Shown here piece by piece: positions 10,614-21,460 of a DNA stretch of 64,000 bases (the stretch's first letter is position 1; each line of letters begins with the position of its first letter). This stretch comes from Eremothecium cymbalariae DBVPG#7215 (Eukaryota; Ascomycota; Saccharomycetes; Saccharomycetales; Saccharomycetaceae). A program made the position numbers and the translations under genes. Where the stretch lies: contig NC_016451.1 in assembly GCF_000235365.1 (NCBI RefSeq), positions 62,001 through 126,000 of the forward strand, written 5' to 3'. The notes under the pieces are model-generated. The model was given only the letters and a program-made list of their open reading frames with translations, was not told where the DNA came from and searched no databases.

Positions 10614-12506
10614 ATTATAACCGCAAATAAATTCTAATGCTTGAGAAGAGGGTATCGGTTGGTTGGTATAACAACAACTTTTATACTGAGAACTGCTTTT
10701 CTCGAGAGATTATACCGGCAGCGGCAAAAAATAATAATAAAATAATAATAATAATAATAATTAAAAATCCCAATTAAAATAATAATAATTTATTATTATT
10801 ATTATTATTTTATTACTATTATTCTGATTAAAATAAAAAAAAGGAAGTCTCTCTTTTGAACCAATGGCTTTTTGCTGTCTATATATGTTTATGTGAAGAC
10901 CAAAACCTTGCACTCTCTTCACTTATAATTCCGAAAAGCTTTTGTGTCAATAAATTACAATCCCAACTTTTAGACGTTATTCTGACGCCGGTGTGTCGTC
11001 TCTTTTTTTTCTTGGGTTCTTTCAGTTCTTGTTCTTTGGTTTCAAAAACGATCTTCGTTTTCTTCCTGGCCTCAAAACAAAAATTTGAAAAAATAAATTA
11101 CGACGATCTGAGATGAGCAAAGCAAAGGTCCTTCTCTTCAATTAGCAGATACGTCTTCTAATCCAACACACACGCTATATCTCTCTCTCTGCGTCTCCTT
11201 GTTGTCTCCGCTTCTCTCTGTATATCAGGAGGGAAGAGAAACTGTGATGAAGGAAGAAAATCTCGGAAAACTTGTTGGAAAACTTCGCTCTTTTTTCTTT
11301 GTTGCCTGGCGTGTCTGTGTCTGCATTGATGTTAGTAACTTGCAATTGCAGTCTATCGTTATCAGAACCGTCTGCATGTAGCCAAGCTCAATTCCCCCTC
11401 CCACATGTGATCCAGCAGGAGGCCCTCCTGCTGCATCGTGGATCGTGGCTGGCACCTCACCCCTTTCCCTCCCTGGATCGTGGTGGCTCGGTGACCTGGA
11501 ACGGCTGACAGGGCAAGTAACGATAGTAAAAAAAATATACACAACACATATATCTCCCGCATAATCTGACTACATACCTGAACTGCTGCACCTCTCTCTC
11601 TCCCGCTCTCTCTGTCTCTGAAACGATAATCAAATATTGTGAAAAAGAACTCTATTGATGGTGCTAGTTTTTTTTTCGAATGGAATGGCTTTCAACTCGA
11701 TGATGGATGTTGGGGGAATCAATCTATCAAGCGTTCGAAAAGGGCATTTTAAAACATATATACAGATATACAGAAGAAGAAGAGAGAGCAGATATACACT
11801 GGAGGTTCCGACATTGCAAAGCATATAAAGGAATATTATATAGATCTGGGATCAATCCAGCAAACACAGATGCAAATACAAATACAAACACATGAAATAC
11901 AAATAAAAAAGAACCTTTATTATTCTTTGTGCTTTTCCAGTAAACATAATTTTTGGTGAAGCACGCCCGAATAGGCAAAACGTAAACACTCTATCTTTCT
12001 CGAGAGGCGGCCAGAAGGGAAAAAGCTGTCAAGGCGATCATGCAGGGTTACCCGGGGTTGGAGTAGGGATAAACGGTGGATTTCGGATTATGTAAGCAAT
12101 GCCTTGTCGCGTTTCTTTTTGCAGGTAGTTGGACGAAGATTCTCCGTTCTGTCCCCCAGTTAAAACTGTGAGCTGTGGAAAGAATAAATAGTAATTGAGT
12201 TCTGAAATTAGAGAGATGCGTGGTTCCATTGAGCAAGTGCTGAAGAAGCATATATAGAGTTTGTGTGTGTGTGTGTGTGTGTTGTGAGATAGAGAGAGAT
12301 ATTGAGAGAGTAGGGGCCACACAGCAGATATAGAGGATCGTTTAGGATAAAATAAAAAAGAAGAGTTTACGGGCCCAATTCTGGAAGGGAAAAAGGTTTT
12401 AGAGGTTTTTTTATTTAGCATAAAGTTTTGTAAGAAGCTTTTTAGTGATAGAGAAAGGGCAGGTGAAAGAAGCGGTTGGTTTTGATTTTTTGTTTTTAGG
12501 AAAGAC
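10614..12506. other. Long CDC5-TOP1 divergent intergenic region
   Basis: This 1.9-kb region separates divergently transcribed genes and is long for yeast. It contains the AAT-rich inverted repeat at 10732-10818, a local G+C-rich patch near 11385-11505 with a 9-bp hairpin, and a TG repeat at 12261-12281. The open frames here and antisense to the TOP1 5' end are low-complexity and unconvincing. I see no tRNA or recognisable structural RNA. Confidence 0.55.
10732..10818. repeat. AAT/ATT inverted repeat
   Basis: A left arm of AAT units (10732-10760) is the reverse complement of the right arm (10790-10818) at 28 of 29 positions, with a 29-base spacer. The interruption of four A in the left arm is mirrored in the right arm. 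The structure could extrude as a cruciform. It lies 120-205 bp upstream of the CDC5 start. Confidence 0.85.
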
Positions 12507-14785
12507 ATGACAATTAAGCTGAAGAACGGTTCGTGGTCGGGAGATGAGGAGGATATGCCTTTGAAGCGGACGATGAATGGGGGAGATGGGGAGGGGGAGG
12601 GTAGACGGAGGCGGGTTGGCAAGCGGGGCCGGCAGGTGGTGCGAGATGAGGATAGTGATGAGGAGGACGAGGTGTTGTCGCAGGAGGTTAAGAAGAGGGC
12701 GAAGGGGAGGGGGGGGCGGTGAAGGCAGAGGAGAAGGAGGAGAAGGTGAAGCAGGTGAAGGTGAAGCAGGTGAAGCGTGTGAAGAAGGAGGAGAGTGTGA
12801 AGATGGAGGAGAAGGAGGAGAGTGTAGGGCTCAGTGGGACATGTGAGGAGGACGGGGATGACGAATTCAAGTGGTGGGAGAAGGAAAACAATGACGATAG
12901 TGTCAAGTGGGTGACATTGAGGCATAATGGGGTTATGTTCCCGCCGGAATACGAGCCTCTTCCCTCGCATGTCAGGTTGTATTATGACGGGAAGGCTGTG
13001 GAGTTGCCTCCGGAGGCGGAAGAGGTTGCAGGGTTCTTTGCAGCGCTATTGGAATCTGATCACGCGAAGAATCCTGTGTTCCAAAGAAACTTCTTCAATG
13101 ACTTTCTGGAGGTCTTAAAAAGGTACGGTGGTGCCAAGAATGGGGTTGAGGTGAGTTCATTTGATAAATGTGATTTTAGTAAGATGTTTGAATATCTGCA
13201 GCTGCAGCGGGAGCAGCGGAAGCAATTGAGTCCGCAGGAGAAGAAGCAGCTGAAGTTGGAAAAAGATCAGCTGGAGGAGCCGTTTAAATACTGTTATTTG
13301 GATGGGAGGAAAGAGCAAGTTGGGAACTTTCGAATCGAACCTCCTGATTTGTTCAGGGGTCGTGGGGCTCATCCCAAGACAGGGAAGCTAAAGAGACGTG
13401 TTTATCCTGAAGATGTGGTGTTAAACATGGATAAGGATGCGGCGATCCCAGACCCTCCAGCAGGCCACAAGTGGGGGGAAATCAGACACGATAACACAGT
13501 TCAATGGCTATGTATGTGGCGAGAAAACATTTCAAATTCTTTCAAATATGTTCGGTTGGCGGCCAACTCTTCACAGAAGGGTATGAGTGATTTTAAAAAG
13601 TTTGAAAAAGCTAGAGAATTGAAAAAATACATTGACATTATCAGATCTGACTACCGAAGATCCCTCAAGAGTAAAGTGATGTTGGAACGGCAGATCGCTG
13701 TCGCTACTTATTTAATTGATGTGTTTGCATTGAGAGCTGGAGGTGAAAAATCCGAAGATGAGGCAGACACTGTCGGATGTTGTTCCTTAAGGTACGAACA
13801 CGTAACCCTAAAACCTCCCTTCACTGTGATATTCGATTTCCTCGGTAAGGATTCCATCAGGTATTATCAGGAGGTTGAAGTAGATAAGCAAGTTTTTAAG
13901 AACTTGACCATTTTTAAACGGCCTCCTAAGCAGCCAGGTCACCAATTGTTTGATAGGTTGGATCCATCCATATTGAACAAGCATTTGCAAAATTACATGC
14001 CAGGTTTAACTGCAAAGGTTTTTCGTACGTACAATGCTTCCAAGACAATGCAAGACCAGCTAGATTTGATCCCTAATGAAGGCTCTGTAACGGAGAAGAT
14101 TGTCAGATATAATGCAGCCAATAGGGCCGTTGCAATCTTGTGTAATCACCAGCGTACTCTAGGACGGGGCCATGCAGCATCAATGCAGAAGGCTAACGAG
14201 AAACTTGAGGAATACCAGTGGCAAAAGATTCGGTATAAGAAGGCCATCTTACAACTAGATGAGTCTGAATTGAAAAAGAATCCGAAGTACTTCAAAGAGA
14301 TCAAGGATCTGACTAAAGAGGAGCAGATGGCTATACATAAGAGAGTCATTGAACGAGAGCGTGAGAAGTATAAACGTAAATTCACTCGCGAAAATGAAAA
14401 GAGGAAGTTTGACAAAGAAGAGCTATTAACTGATTCACAGCTAAAGTCATGGTTAGATGATGTTGATGAGTTGGAAAAGCAATACGCTCAGGAATTGGAA
14501 ACTGATGAAATTGTTCTAAAGCCTACCTTGTTAAATGTTGAAAAGTTGAAGGCCCAAGTTGAAAAATTAGAACAACGAATCGCCACAAGCTCTATCCAGT
14601 TAAAGGACAAGGAAGATAATTCTACTGTAGCCTTGAGTACCTCCAAGATTAGTTATATTGACCCAAGGCTCTCTGTCGTCTTTTGTAAAAAGTATAACGT
14701 CCCACTTGAAAAGATTTTCACTAAAGCCCTACGAGAAAAATTCAAGTGGGCTATTGAATCTGCTGATGAGAATTGGAGATTCTAA
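12507..14785 (+). CDS. TOP1: DNA topoisomerase I (TOP1), with a frameshift in a G run
   Basis: Top1 is the nuclear type IB topoisomerase that relaxes supercoils in transcription and replication. From [21 protein letters not shown] onward the protein closely follows S. cerevisiae Top1, including [27 protein letters not shown] and the C-terminal SKISYIDPR, whose tyrosine is the catalytic nucleophile 42 residues from the end, exactly as in S. cerevisiae. The ATG at 12507 begins an acidic/basic N-terminus (MTIKLKNG, compare MTIADASK). That frame hits TGA at 12720-12722 just after eight G at 12709-12716, while the main frame is open from there. One more G would join them into about 759 residues (S. 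cerevisiae 769). Without the joining, the long frame has no early ATG in a sensible place. Confidence 0.95.
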
Positions 14786-15548
14786 AGTAAACTAGCTGTG
14801 ATGCACTCTTTGTATATTGTATCTACACCAGGTCTTGCTGTATTAACGGTTGCAACGTGCCGAGCCGGTACTTTTTTAATATATAATTTATTATACCTGT
14901 AATACGAAGGTTTGTATTCTAATGCAGTCCTCTCGTAACCAAAAAAAACAAAAACACAGAAAAATGCCGTTATGGCTCTCTTCTTTTATCTCTTCATTCC
15001 TATCCATTAAACATCTGTAATATTCGTATGTTCGTCTTGGATAACTATACTTAAATCACTTCAGTTTGTCTTTGCTTGGGGATCAAATCGTTATGTTAGA
15101 GCACAACGCAAAAAAGCGTTTCATCGGTGGTGTCAGCGCTATATAACTGGGATATGGAAGATAGCTAATTGCAATTGACATCAATTTTGCATCATCGCTA
15201 CAGGAGTAAGGCCTTCTGGATAGATTAGAACCTTTGATTACTCTAAACAAGCAAAAAAACGAAAGAACATTGGGCCGTCGCCGCATATTACTGAGTTTCA
15301 ATTATAGTGGTAGTGACAGTAAGCGGAATACCGTAATCTAGAAAACAAAGGATTAAATGAATACGTTGGTCGTAATAGAGAAACTGAGCGGCACTAGAAT
15401 AAAATTGCGCTTGTAAGAACCATATTTTGAATATATATGCCTAGCTTTGTTTTTTGGAATAATGATAATGTCCTAGAAGCATTGGACTTGTATCTTCGAA
15501 AGCTGTTTCACACCACTCAGGTTATTTTATATTGGTTAAAGTATATTG
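14786..15548. other. TOP1-CSI2 intergenic region
   Basis: This contains the TOP1 3' flank with A- and T-rich stretches and the putative CSI2 promoter. Short frames at 15083-15301 (minus) and 15437-15667 (plus) show no recognisable motif. No gene is supported. Confidence 0.5.
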
Positions 15549-16544
15549 ATGAAACTTTCAAGTCTAAAGCTGAATCTGCTGCTAAGCCTAAATTTATTAG
15601 GGTGGACACATGCAATATTTATACCATACATCAGCTCCCTTATTACTTTTCCTTCGATGATTGTTGATATAAGCATTTCAAGTTGTGCATCTGTGATGCC
15701 CCTAATTAATACGACCCCACGTCCTAAATCCAAGCGGGCATTACCTGTTATCACATTGGGTCAGAATACAAATACTGCTGTGGTAGTTCCCGATGAGAGC
15801 GGGACTGCAATTGTGCCAAATGTTGCAACTTCTGAGTCGCCTGGCAACCTCCCACGATTTACGCCTCAAGTATTAACCTCTTATCGCAACAAACATACCA
15901 AGGATACTATTATTCCTTCTGGATTTTTATTTATGGCAATCGGTATGGTTTTTGCGTTGGTTGTAGCGGTGTATTTGGCTAGCTGGTTAGCTTCTGTCCT
16001 TCGCTCACGGCTCAGCATCCGACAAGAACAATTTATTTCGAATGTAATATACCCAAATCAAAATTATGATGATGAGGCAAGCTACTCAGGTACTGCATCG
16101 ATAAAAGATCTTTCTGAGAAACTAGGTAACTCTAAAATGACGAAATACGGTATTAAAAAAAGCCCAGGTAGTATGAATTCTCTAAATTCTTTTACCACTC
16201 TCAATAATTCGATGTCTACAAGCGTCTACAAAGACGCCAGTATTCAGAGATACTCCTCTGCGCGAGATAGCACTGCCTCAATGTACGTCTCGCCCACCGA
16301 TTTACTGCAACAACAAAGAAGATACTCTATCGGAAGTTCCACCCTTTCCTTTTCAGGTTCTTTTCTTGAACCATATCCATTAGTAATCGTGCCCAAGAGT
16401 TCGTGCGAGTTACTAGTAAGACAGCCCACACGGCAGCCCACATGGCAGCTCACACGTGGAAAATCTAACTTAAATCCATTTAAAGATACTTATATACCAC
16501 CAAGTGCTTACCTGGATAACATGTTGGATACCAGCTTAAAATAA
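15549..16544 (+). CDS. CSI2: CSI2-like single-pass membrane protein
   Basis: The predicted protein has 331 residues from the ATG at 15549. It starts with a hydrophobic, signal-like stretch (MKLSSLKLNLLLSLNLLGW), has one strong transmembrane segment near residues 125-150 (FLFMAIGMVFALVVAVYLAS), and then a Ser/Thr-rich cytoplasmic-type tail. S. cerevisiae Csi2 (YOL007C) is a poorly understood membrane protein linked to chitin synthesis, of similar length and layout. The identification leans on the position between TOP1 (YOL006C) and MIX17/COQ10 as much as on sequence. The start is uncertain: internal ATGs at about residues 37 and 50 would drop the leader. I know of no established molecular activity. 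Confidence 0.75.
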   Translation: MKLSSLKLNLLLSLNLLGWTHAIFIPYISSLITFPSMIVDISISSCASVMPLINTTPRPKSKRALPVITLGQNTNTAVVVPDESGTAIVPNVATSESPGNLPRFTPQVLTSYRNKHTKDTIIPSGFLFMAIGMVFALVVAVYLASWLASVLRSRLSIRQEQFISNVIYPNQNYDDEASYSGTASIKDLSEKLGNSKMTKYGIKKSPGSMNSLNSFTTLNNSMSTSVYKDASIQRYSSARDSTASMYVSPTDLLQQQRRYSIGSSTLSFSGSFLEPYPLVIVPKSSCELLVRQPTRQPTWQLTRGKSNLNPFKDTYIPPSAYLDNMLDTSLK

Positions 16545-17004
16545 AATATTGGATTTCTACAATTTATGACACTTGTTTCAAATATTCACTACTAATTTTG
16601 TGTAAAAATGCCTCTTTTACATCCATTCAAAACTTGGAACATCGTCACCAAACAACTCCAGTAAAACTCAGTTCTATTATATACACATACATGCAAAACG
16701 TTCCACTTTCTAGCATATTCTTCACTAACATTTCATTAGGATTGTGGATATTTCTTAATCATCATCTAATGGTGTGGTGTGTGGATTGATACTACTGTCA
16801 CTTCTAGATTTTGGAAGTCGGATGCGGATGCGCATATACAAAAATTTTCCTCTAATTTTATATTAGATCCTATAAACCTCACTCTTCTGCTAACCCTCTA
16901 ACTTTTCCTACTTGTCAGTGTTTAAGCACTATATATTTAGGGTTAATAATTAGTTCCAAAATACTGCGTTTTAGGATCACCCAATTAATTTTTAAAATAA
17001 AAAG
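16545..17004. other. CSI2-MIX17 intergenic region
   Basis: This holds the CSI2 3' flank and the MIX17 promoter; TATATATT lies near 16930. Nothing else is recognised. Confidence 0.5.
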
Positions 17005-17469
17005 ATGGCTCGTTCAAGAGGTTCAGCTAGAAGAGCAGCTCCAGTCCAATCACGTTCTGCTTCTACCGTTGCTGCTCCCGCCCGCCATGCTCCAGCTCCT
17101 CCAGTAAACTCAGCTTATTCCAACCCACCTGCACAAGCTGCGCAGCCCCAACAACCAGGTCTATTTGCTCAAATGGCCTCCACTGCTGCCGGTGTTGCTG
17201 TCGGTTCCGCTGTTGGTCATACCATTGGTGCTGGCCTCACAGGTTTATTTTCAGGTTCTGGCAGCAGTTCTGCGCCAGCTGAGGCTCAACCACAACAAAT
17301 GGCATCTGCTGTTCCTACTCAGCAGACTTTCCAGGAGCAAGGTAAGCACTGTGATGTCGATGCTCGTAACTTCACACGTTGTTTGGAGGACAATAACGGA
17401 AACTTCCAAATCTGCGATTATTACTTGCAGCAGTTGAAGGCATGTCAAGAAGCTTCTCGTCAATATTGA
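17005..17469 (+). CDS. MIX17: Mitochondrial twin CX9C protein MIX17
   Basis: This 154-residue protein belongs to the CHCHD2/CHCHD10 family of the mitochondrial intermembrane space. The N-terminus is basic and rich in Ala, Pro and Ser (MARSRGSARRAAP), followed by a Gly/Ala-rich hydrophobic segment (AAGVAVGSAVGHTIGAGLTG, about residues 60-80). The C-terminal CHCH domain has two CX9C motifs, CDVDARNFTRC and CDYYLQQLKAC, which are oxidised by Mia40/Erv1 on import. S. cerevisiae Mix17 (YMR002W) has 156 residues. The neighbours CDC5, AIM34 and MVP1 are the YMR001-YMR004 genes, here interleaved with YOL genes. Confidence 0.96.
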   Translation: MARSRGSARRAAPVQSRSASTVAAPARHAPAPPVNSAYSNPPAQAAQPQQPGLFAQMASTAAGVAVGSAVGHTIGAGLTGLFSGSGSSSAPAEAQPQQMASAVPTQQTFQEQGKHCDVDARNFTRCLEDNNGNFQICDYYLQQLKACQEASRQY

Positions 17470-18213
17470 GCTGGTAACTGGAGTTTTGTTAAGCAGAATG
17501 CGACTTAGCGCAGCCTATAAAGAACTTAATTGACATATATTCTGTTGCCAGGTCGAAGATGAAACCCAAATGAATTATTAAAAAAAGGACTGGGGAAGAC
17601 GGGCAGCATTATTATTTATATATATATTAATATATACATATGTGTACGCATGTAATTAATTTTATCCATACATAGCATACAGCAACGTGGCGTATAAGAA
17701 ATAAACCCCCCTTTGCTTCCTTTTGTAACTGCACTGCGAACCAGATAGTCGTATGCCTTCTTATGGTGGGGGTATACGGTAAGATAGATGGAATATATAA
17801 TTTACTGTCCCAGAAGGCCCTGACACCGTATTATATTTAAAAATATTTAAAAGAAAAGGGAGGATGAAAGATAGGTTGTGTGTCCCCTGGACAATTCCTC
17901 GAAGACAGAAGATACTGCAGATAGTATTGTACCGGCTTGGTAGCTTTTTACATTTGTCAAGAGGAGCCTGATTTACATACTAGTCCCTAAAGTACACTGT
18001 AATATTATTGTACGCAGGGGTCGGTACTGCATAATAGCGTCCGAGACGTAAAATACAATAAAGTGGCCTTATTAGGTAAACTGACAACAAAAGAGATGGA
18101 AATACAAAAATAAAAGCTGGAACTAAAGTTTGATCACTTTCTCTCTTTTGATTTGGCATTTGTTCTCACTTAAAAGAGTCTGCGTGTGAACCAAGAATAT
18201 ATTAGCTATAACA
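17470..18213. other. MIX17-AIM34 intergenic region
   Basis: About 740 bases hold the MIX17 3' flank, an AT repeat near 17612-17642 and the AIM34 promoter. The frame antisense to AIM34 (18123-19136) is a shadow. No gene is supported. Confidence 0.5.
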
Positions 18214-19068
18214 ATGTCGCTAAGAAAAGTGAAGTCCTTACCATCGTTCAGATGCCTAGCAGAAGCAGCGAATCCGTTGGTTAAGGCACCACCTCTTCCT
18301 ATTACACTGTTGCATGAAAATGCATGTTCGAGTTTAGGCTCATCGGCATCTAACTTTTCAGTTAGAACGGTGCATAATACACCTAAGAAGGAACACACTT
18401 CACTGATTTCCAACAATAAGAAATATGCCGCTTTTACGGTGATGAGTTTGAAAAGTTTAAGAAATGAATGCAGGTCTAGGGGGTTGAAAGTATCCGGTAA
18501 GAAGTCGGAACTGGTTGAGAGGATTATGGCTTTTGAGTCGGAACGGCAATCGTCGTTACTGGACAGCCTTATGAAGAAGGCCAATACTGAATATAAGAGA
18601 AAGATGAGTTCCGCAGCTAGAGCAACGCAATCCCATATAAATACCACCAGGCCAGTGGATAAGGTGAAGATACCTGACATTGCAGCTACTGAGGCGATGT
18701 CAGAACGAAAGAGGTTGGATCGTATGATCCAGGTACCCTTTTTAAGTAAAGAAGCAGCTGAAAGTACAGCAGCGAAGTTCCAAAATGGGATAGGTAAGTA
18801 TAATGGTGCTGGTGCTGTTTCTGAGTTTGAGCAGGAGGGGACGGTGTTAACTGCAAATGATGATCTGCGTATCGAGTCGCCCATAGCAGCGATCAATAAA
18901 ATTGAGATCCTAAATGATGAAGCTGAAGAATCCAACAAGAACAATTCAGAGGAACGGGAATCTTCAGAATTGAATTCCAGAGATAAGAAGTTTTTATTTG
19001 GGTTTACAGCTGCTGTAGCGGTTTGGTGGCTTCTGGGACGCAAGAGGGGGCAACAGAAGAGGGTATAA
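18214..19068 (+). CDS. AIM34: AIM34-like SAP-domain mitochondrial protein
   Basis: The 284-residue product has a basic N-terminus resembling a mitochondrial presequence (MSLRKVKSLPSFRCLAEA). A SAP-type helix-turn-helix motif follows near residues 75-110 (VMSLKSLRNECRSRGLKVSG, then KKSELVERI), and a C-terminal hydrophobic segment (KKFLFGFTAAVAVWWLLG) occupies about residues 255-272. S. cerevisiae Aim34 (YMR003W) has 198 residues with the same order of SAP motif and C-terminal membrane segment, so this copy is longer between them. Aim34 was named from altered mitochondrial genome inheritance; its biochemical role is not established. It is convergent with COQ10. Confidence 0.9.
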   Translation: MSLRKVKSLPSFRCLAEAANPLVKAPPLPITLLHENACSSLGSSASNFSVRTVHNTPKKEHTSLISNNKKYAAFTVMSLKSLRNECRSRGLKVSGKKSELVERIMAFESERQSSLLDSLMKKANTEYKRKMSSAARATQSHINTTRPVDKVKIPDIAATEAMSERKRLDRMIQVPFLSKEAAESTAAKFQNGIGKYNGAGAVSEFEQEGTVLTANDDLRIESPIAAINKIEILNDEAEESNKNNSEERESSELNSRDKKFLFGFTAAVAVWWLLGRKRGQQKRV

Positions 19069-19424
19069 TAAATATATATATACAAAAGAAACAAAATGCA
19101 ATTTGAATATACACAGACGTTTGGATCAAACTGCAATGGGACATTTTATATTTTATTTTTTTGGAAGCGTATAATAACAGAACTACAAAGCAAACCCTCG
19201 CAATGATGTTAGTTCATTTCAGTTCAATTAATCTTTGTGTTAGTTTTCTCCTTTCTTTTACATTAGTAAATAAAAAACTATTTTAGTTAGGATTTGATAT
19301 AATAAAAAGACGACAACAACAAAAACGGTCCTGATGCTGGATTAGTCCTCATATATCAGAGCTCATAATGTGCTAAGTACTTCCCTTCGTCCGTCAAATC
19401 TTCTGGAATCCTAACGGGCATGAA
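19069..19424. other. AIM34-COQ10 convergent 3' region
   Basis: Two convergent genes share this 356-base 3' region. It is AT-rich, and no gene or structural RNA is seen. Confidence 0.5.
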
Positions 19425-20045
19425 CTACAACCTGTTATGCCATTTCATTTTCGACTCCTTCCTTCTCAACTGGAAAATCCTTGACTCGAAAGCATTCATA
19501 ACCAATTCTGAGACACTTTTTGCAAAGATCGAGGACAATCTATCATAGATTTTTGAACGAAACCGGAAAGATAGAACCAACTCAACTTCTGTCACATCAG
19601 GTCTGTTCGTATGAGGCAGAATGAGCCATTTAGTCGATAAAATATGAAATAAATCATGAGCGGCAGATTCAGCAATCACAATTTTCACATCATCTTGTCT
19701 ATCAATACATTGTATCTTGCATAGAAACGTTTCGTCAAAGTTTTGGAACCCAACTCGTAAACCTGCTTCACTAGGCTTGTTATCTACTGGATTTCTGCGA
19801 TTGACAAATGATCCTGTACAGTACGGAACAAAATGTTCATATAACGACACTTCAGAAACAGCACCATAAACAATAGCAGCAGGTGCATTAAACGTTCTCT
19901 TTAACGTAAACTTTTGAGTCTTGGTCTCACTACTGCTGCTGCCAGAGGTTATTCCAAAAAACGCTCTTCTTGAGTTGATGACGGGGTGTTGAGGCGTAGT
20001 AAAGCATCGCAGAGGTATTCTACCTAATATAACAGTCGATGGCAT
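19425..20045 (-). CDS. COQ10: Coenzyme Q-binding START-domain protein COQ10
   Basis: Coq10 is a mitochondrial START-domain protein that binds coenzyme Q and is needed for its efficient synthesis and use in respiration. The product has 206 residues (S. cerevisiae 207). The basic N-terminus (MPSTVILGRIPLRCF) looks like a presequence. The START fold begins at FTLKRTFNAPAAIVYGAVSE and includes YEHFVPYCTGSFV and the C-terminal helix FAKSVSELVMNAFESR. The frame extends two codons upstream but only with TTG, so the ATG at 20045 is chosen. It is divergent from MDM12, as for YOL008W and YOL009C. Confidence 0.96.
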   Translation of the reverse strand: MPSTVILGRIPLRCFTTPQHPVINSRRAFFGITSGSSSSETKTQKFTLKRTFNAPAAIVYGAVSEVSLYEHFVPYCTGSFVNRRNPVDNKPSEAGLRVGFQNFDETFLCKIQCIDRQDDVKIVIAESAAHDLFHILSTKWLILPHTNRPDVTEVELVLSFRFRSKIYDRLSSIFAKSVSELVMNAFESRIFQLRRKESKMKWHNRL

Positions 20046-20306
20046 ATTCAACAGGCCTTTAGTTTTGAGGTATACAAGTCTCTGGAACTCTATACTAACT
20101 TCCAGCTGCCCACTGGCTGTTTTCCTGGAAACAGTTCAACTTGTTATGTTGTAATATACAATCAAACGAAAGACCTAACTTTACTAACAAGTACTATAAA
20201 TTTTTAATTAAAAAGCCCTTTCCTCGAACGCACACCACTCAGAGCAGAACAAAGTGTGTGTCATACGAGAGCTCAAAATTCAGTTGATATCTATTAACAC
20301 TCTCGG

Positions 20307-21041
20307 ATGTCTTTTGACATTAACTGGAATAAGGTAAATGAAGACCCTAAGGTTAATCAAAACATCAAGGATTTCTTGAATTCGTACCTAGAATCGATAG
20401 TCCTACCCAGTTATGTGAACAATATTCAGATGACAAAGTTTAAATTGGGTGAACTGCCGCCAAACATCATTCTAAAAAAGATAGATGATCCTCTCCATGA
20501 ATTCTACGAGGCTGTAGCAGCGGAAACGGGCTCAATTGGGGATCGGAAGAGCGACCTGCAGTTCTTAGTTGAGGTAGATTACAAGGGAGACATGTTGATA
20601 GAAATCAGCGCTGAACTAGTGCTCAACTATCCCAGCCCAAATTTCATGCGACTACCTGTAAAACTGACCATAAGCGATATTGGTCTTCATTCTCTATGTC
20701 TGATATCATATCTTCAAAATCAACTGTTTATAAGCTTTCTATGTGATGTTAGTGATCCAATTCTGGACGATGCGGAGACTATATTGGATACCACCGGGCC
20801 CACCTTTTTAGGCTCCAAGTCTTTAGACAGAATATCTTTGATCAGGAGCATGAAGATTCAGACTGAGATCGGCCAGCAGGATGTAGGTGAAGGCACTATA
20901 CTGAGGAGTGTAGGTAAATTAGAACAGTTTTTGTCGGACATATTCAAGAATATGCTACGTAAGGAGGCTGCATGGCCCAGTTGGATAAATCTTGACTTTA
21001 ATGAATATGAAGAGGACGACGAGGACGACGAGGAGAACTAG
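20307..21041 (+). CDS. MDM12: ERMES complex subunit MDM12
   Basis: Mdm12 is the soluble subunit of ERMES, the ER-mitochondria tether that moves phospholipids between the two membranes. The 244-residue product starts [13 protein letters not shown], the conserved Mdm12 start, and forms a single SMP domain through most of its length ([20 protein letters not shown] to the C-terminus). The end is strongly acidic ([12 protein letters not shown]). S. cerevisiae Mdm12 has 271 residues. It sits next to COQ10 as in S. cerevisiae (YOL008W-YOL009C). Confidence 0.97.
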   Translation: MSFDINWNKVNEDPKVNQNIKDFLNSYLESIVLPSYVNNIQMTKFKLGELPPNIILKKIDDPLHEFYEAVAAETGSIGDRKSDLQFLVEVDYKGDMLIEISAELVLNYPSPNFMRLPVKLTISDIGLHSLCLISYLQNQLFISFLCDVSDPILDDAETILDTTGPTFLGSKSLDRISLIRSMKIQTEIGQQDVGEGTILRSVGKLEQFLSDIFKNMLRKEAAWPSWINLDFNEYEEDDEDDEEN

Positions 21042-21151
21042 TCATTGACTACCGGCGTGAATGAAGCTAGAAAAAGAGCTGGGGCAGCGCTGGAGCAGCT
21101 ACTAATACATTAAATATGTGTAGATTACATAAACTGTGTGAAATGAGCCCG

Positions 21152-21194
<43 letters not shown>

Positions 21195-21460
21195 CCTTGT
21201 TAATACTTGGGACTCATTCGCCGTAAACCAACACTGGATATTCAATTGAACGCACTACCCCTATCCACAGGTGTTAGACCTTTGATGGGCTATTTTTGTT
21301 CGTATATAGCCATGCTTCTCTAAAAGGATACCTTAGGAGGAAGCCAGCCACGACCTTTCCGCGGTCTTAGCTAGAAACGATATTTTGATGGAGTTTGTGA
21401 GATCAAAAGTCACAATAGGGAGAGGTCCACAAGGTGAAGACACAAGTCATTAAAAGCGAT
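21042..21460. other. MDM12-MVP1 intergenic region with CA/TA repeat
   Basis: A microsatellite of CA units running into TA units occupies about 21152-21194. The rest is the MVP1 promoter. No gene is seen. Confidence 0.6.

Noticed and set aside
10732..10940. AT-rich block followed by TTCCGAAA near 10929, beside CDC5, considered as a point centromere
   Set aside because: No CDEI (RTCACRTG) lies at a suitable distance and the TTCCGAAA context lacks the rest of CDEIII. Gene order places a centromere to the left of the window.
12038..12970. 310-codon minus-strand frame overlapping the TOP1 5' end
   Set aside because: Its composition is Leu/His/Pro/Ser-rich and mirrors the low-complexity Gly/Glu codons of TOP1 on the other strand.
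18123..19136. 337-codon minus-strand frame antisense to AIM34
   Set aside because: AIM34 has SAP-domain and C-terminal membrane similarity; the antisense frame has no recognisable motif.
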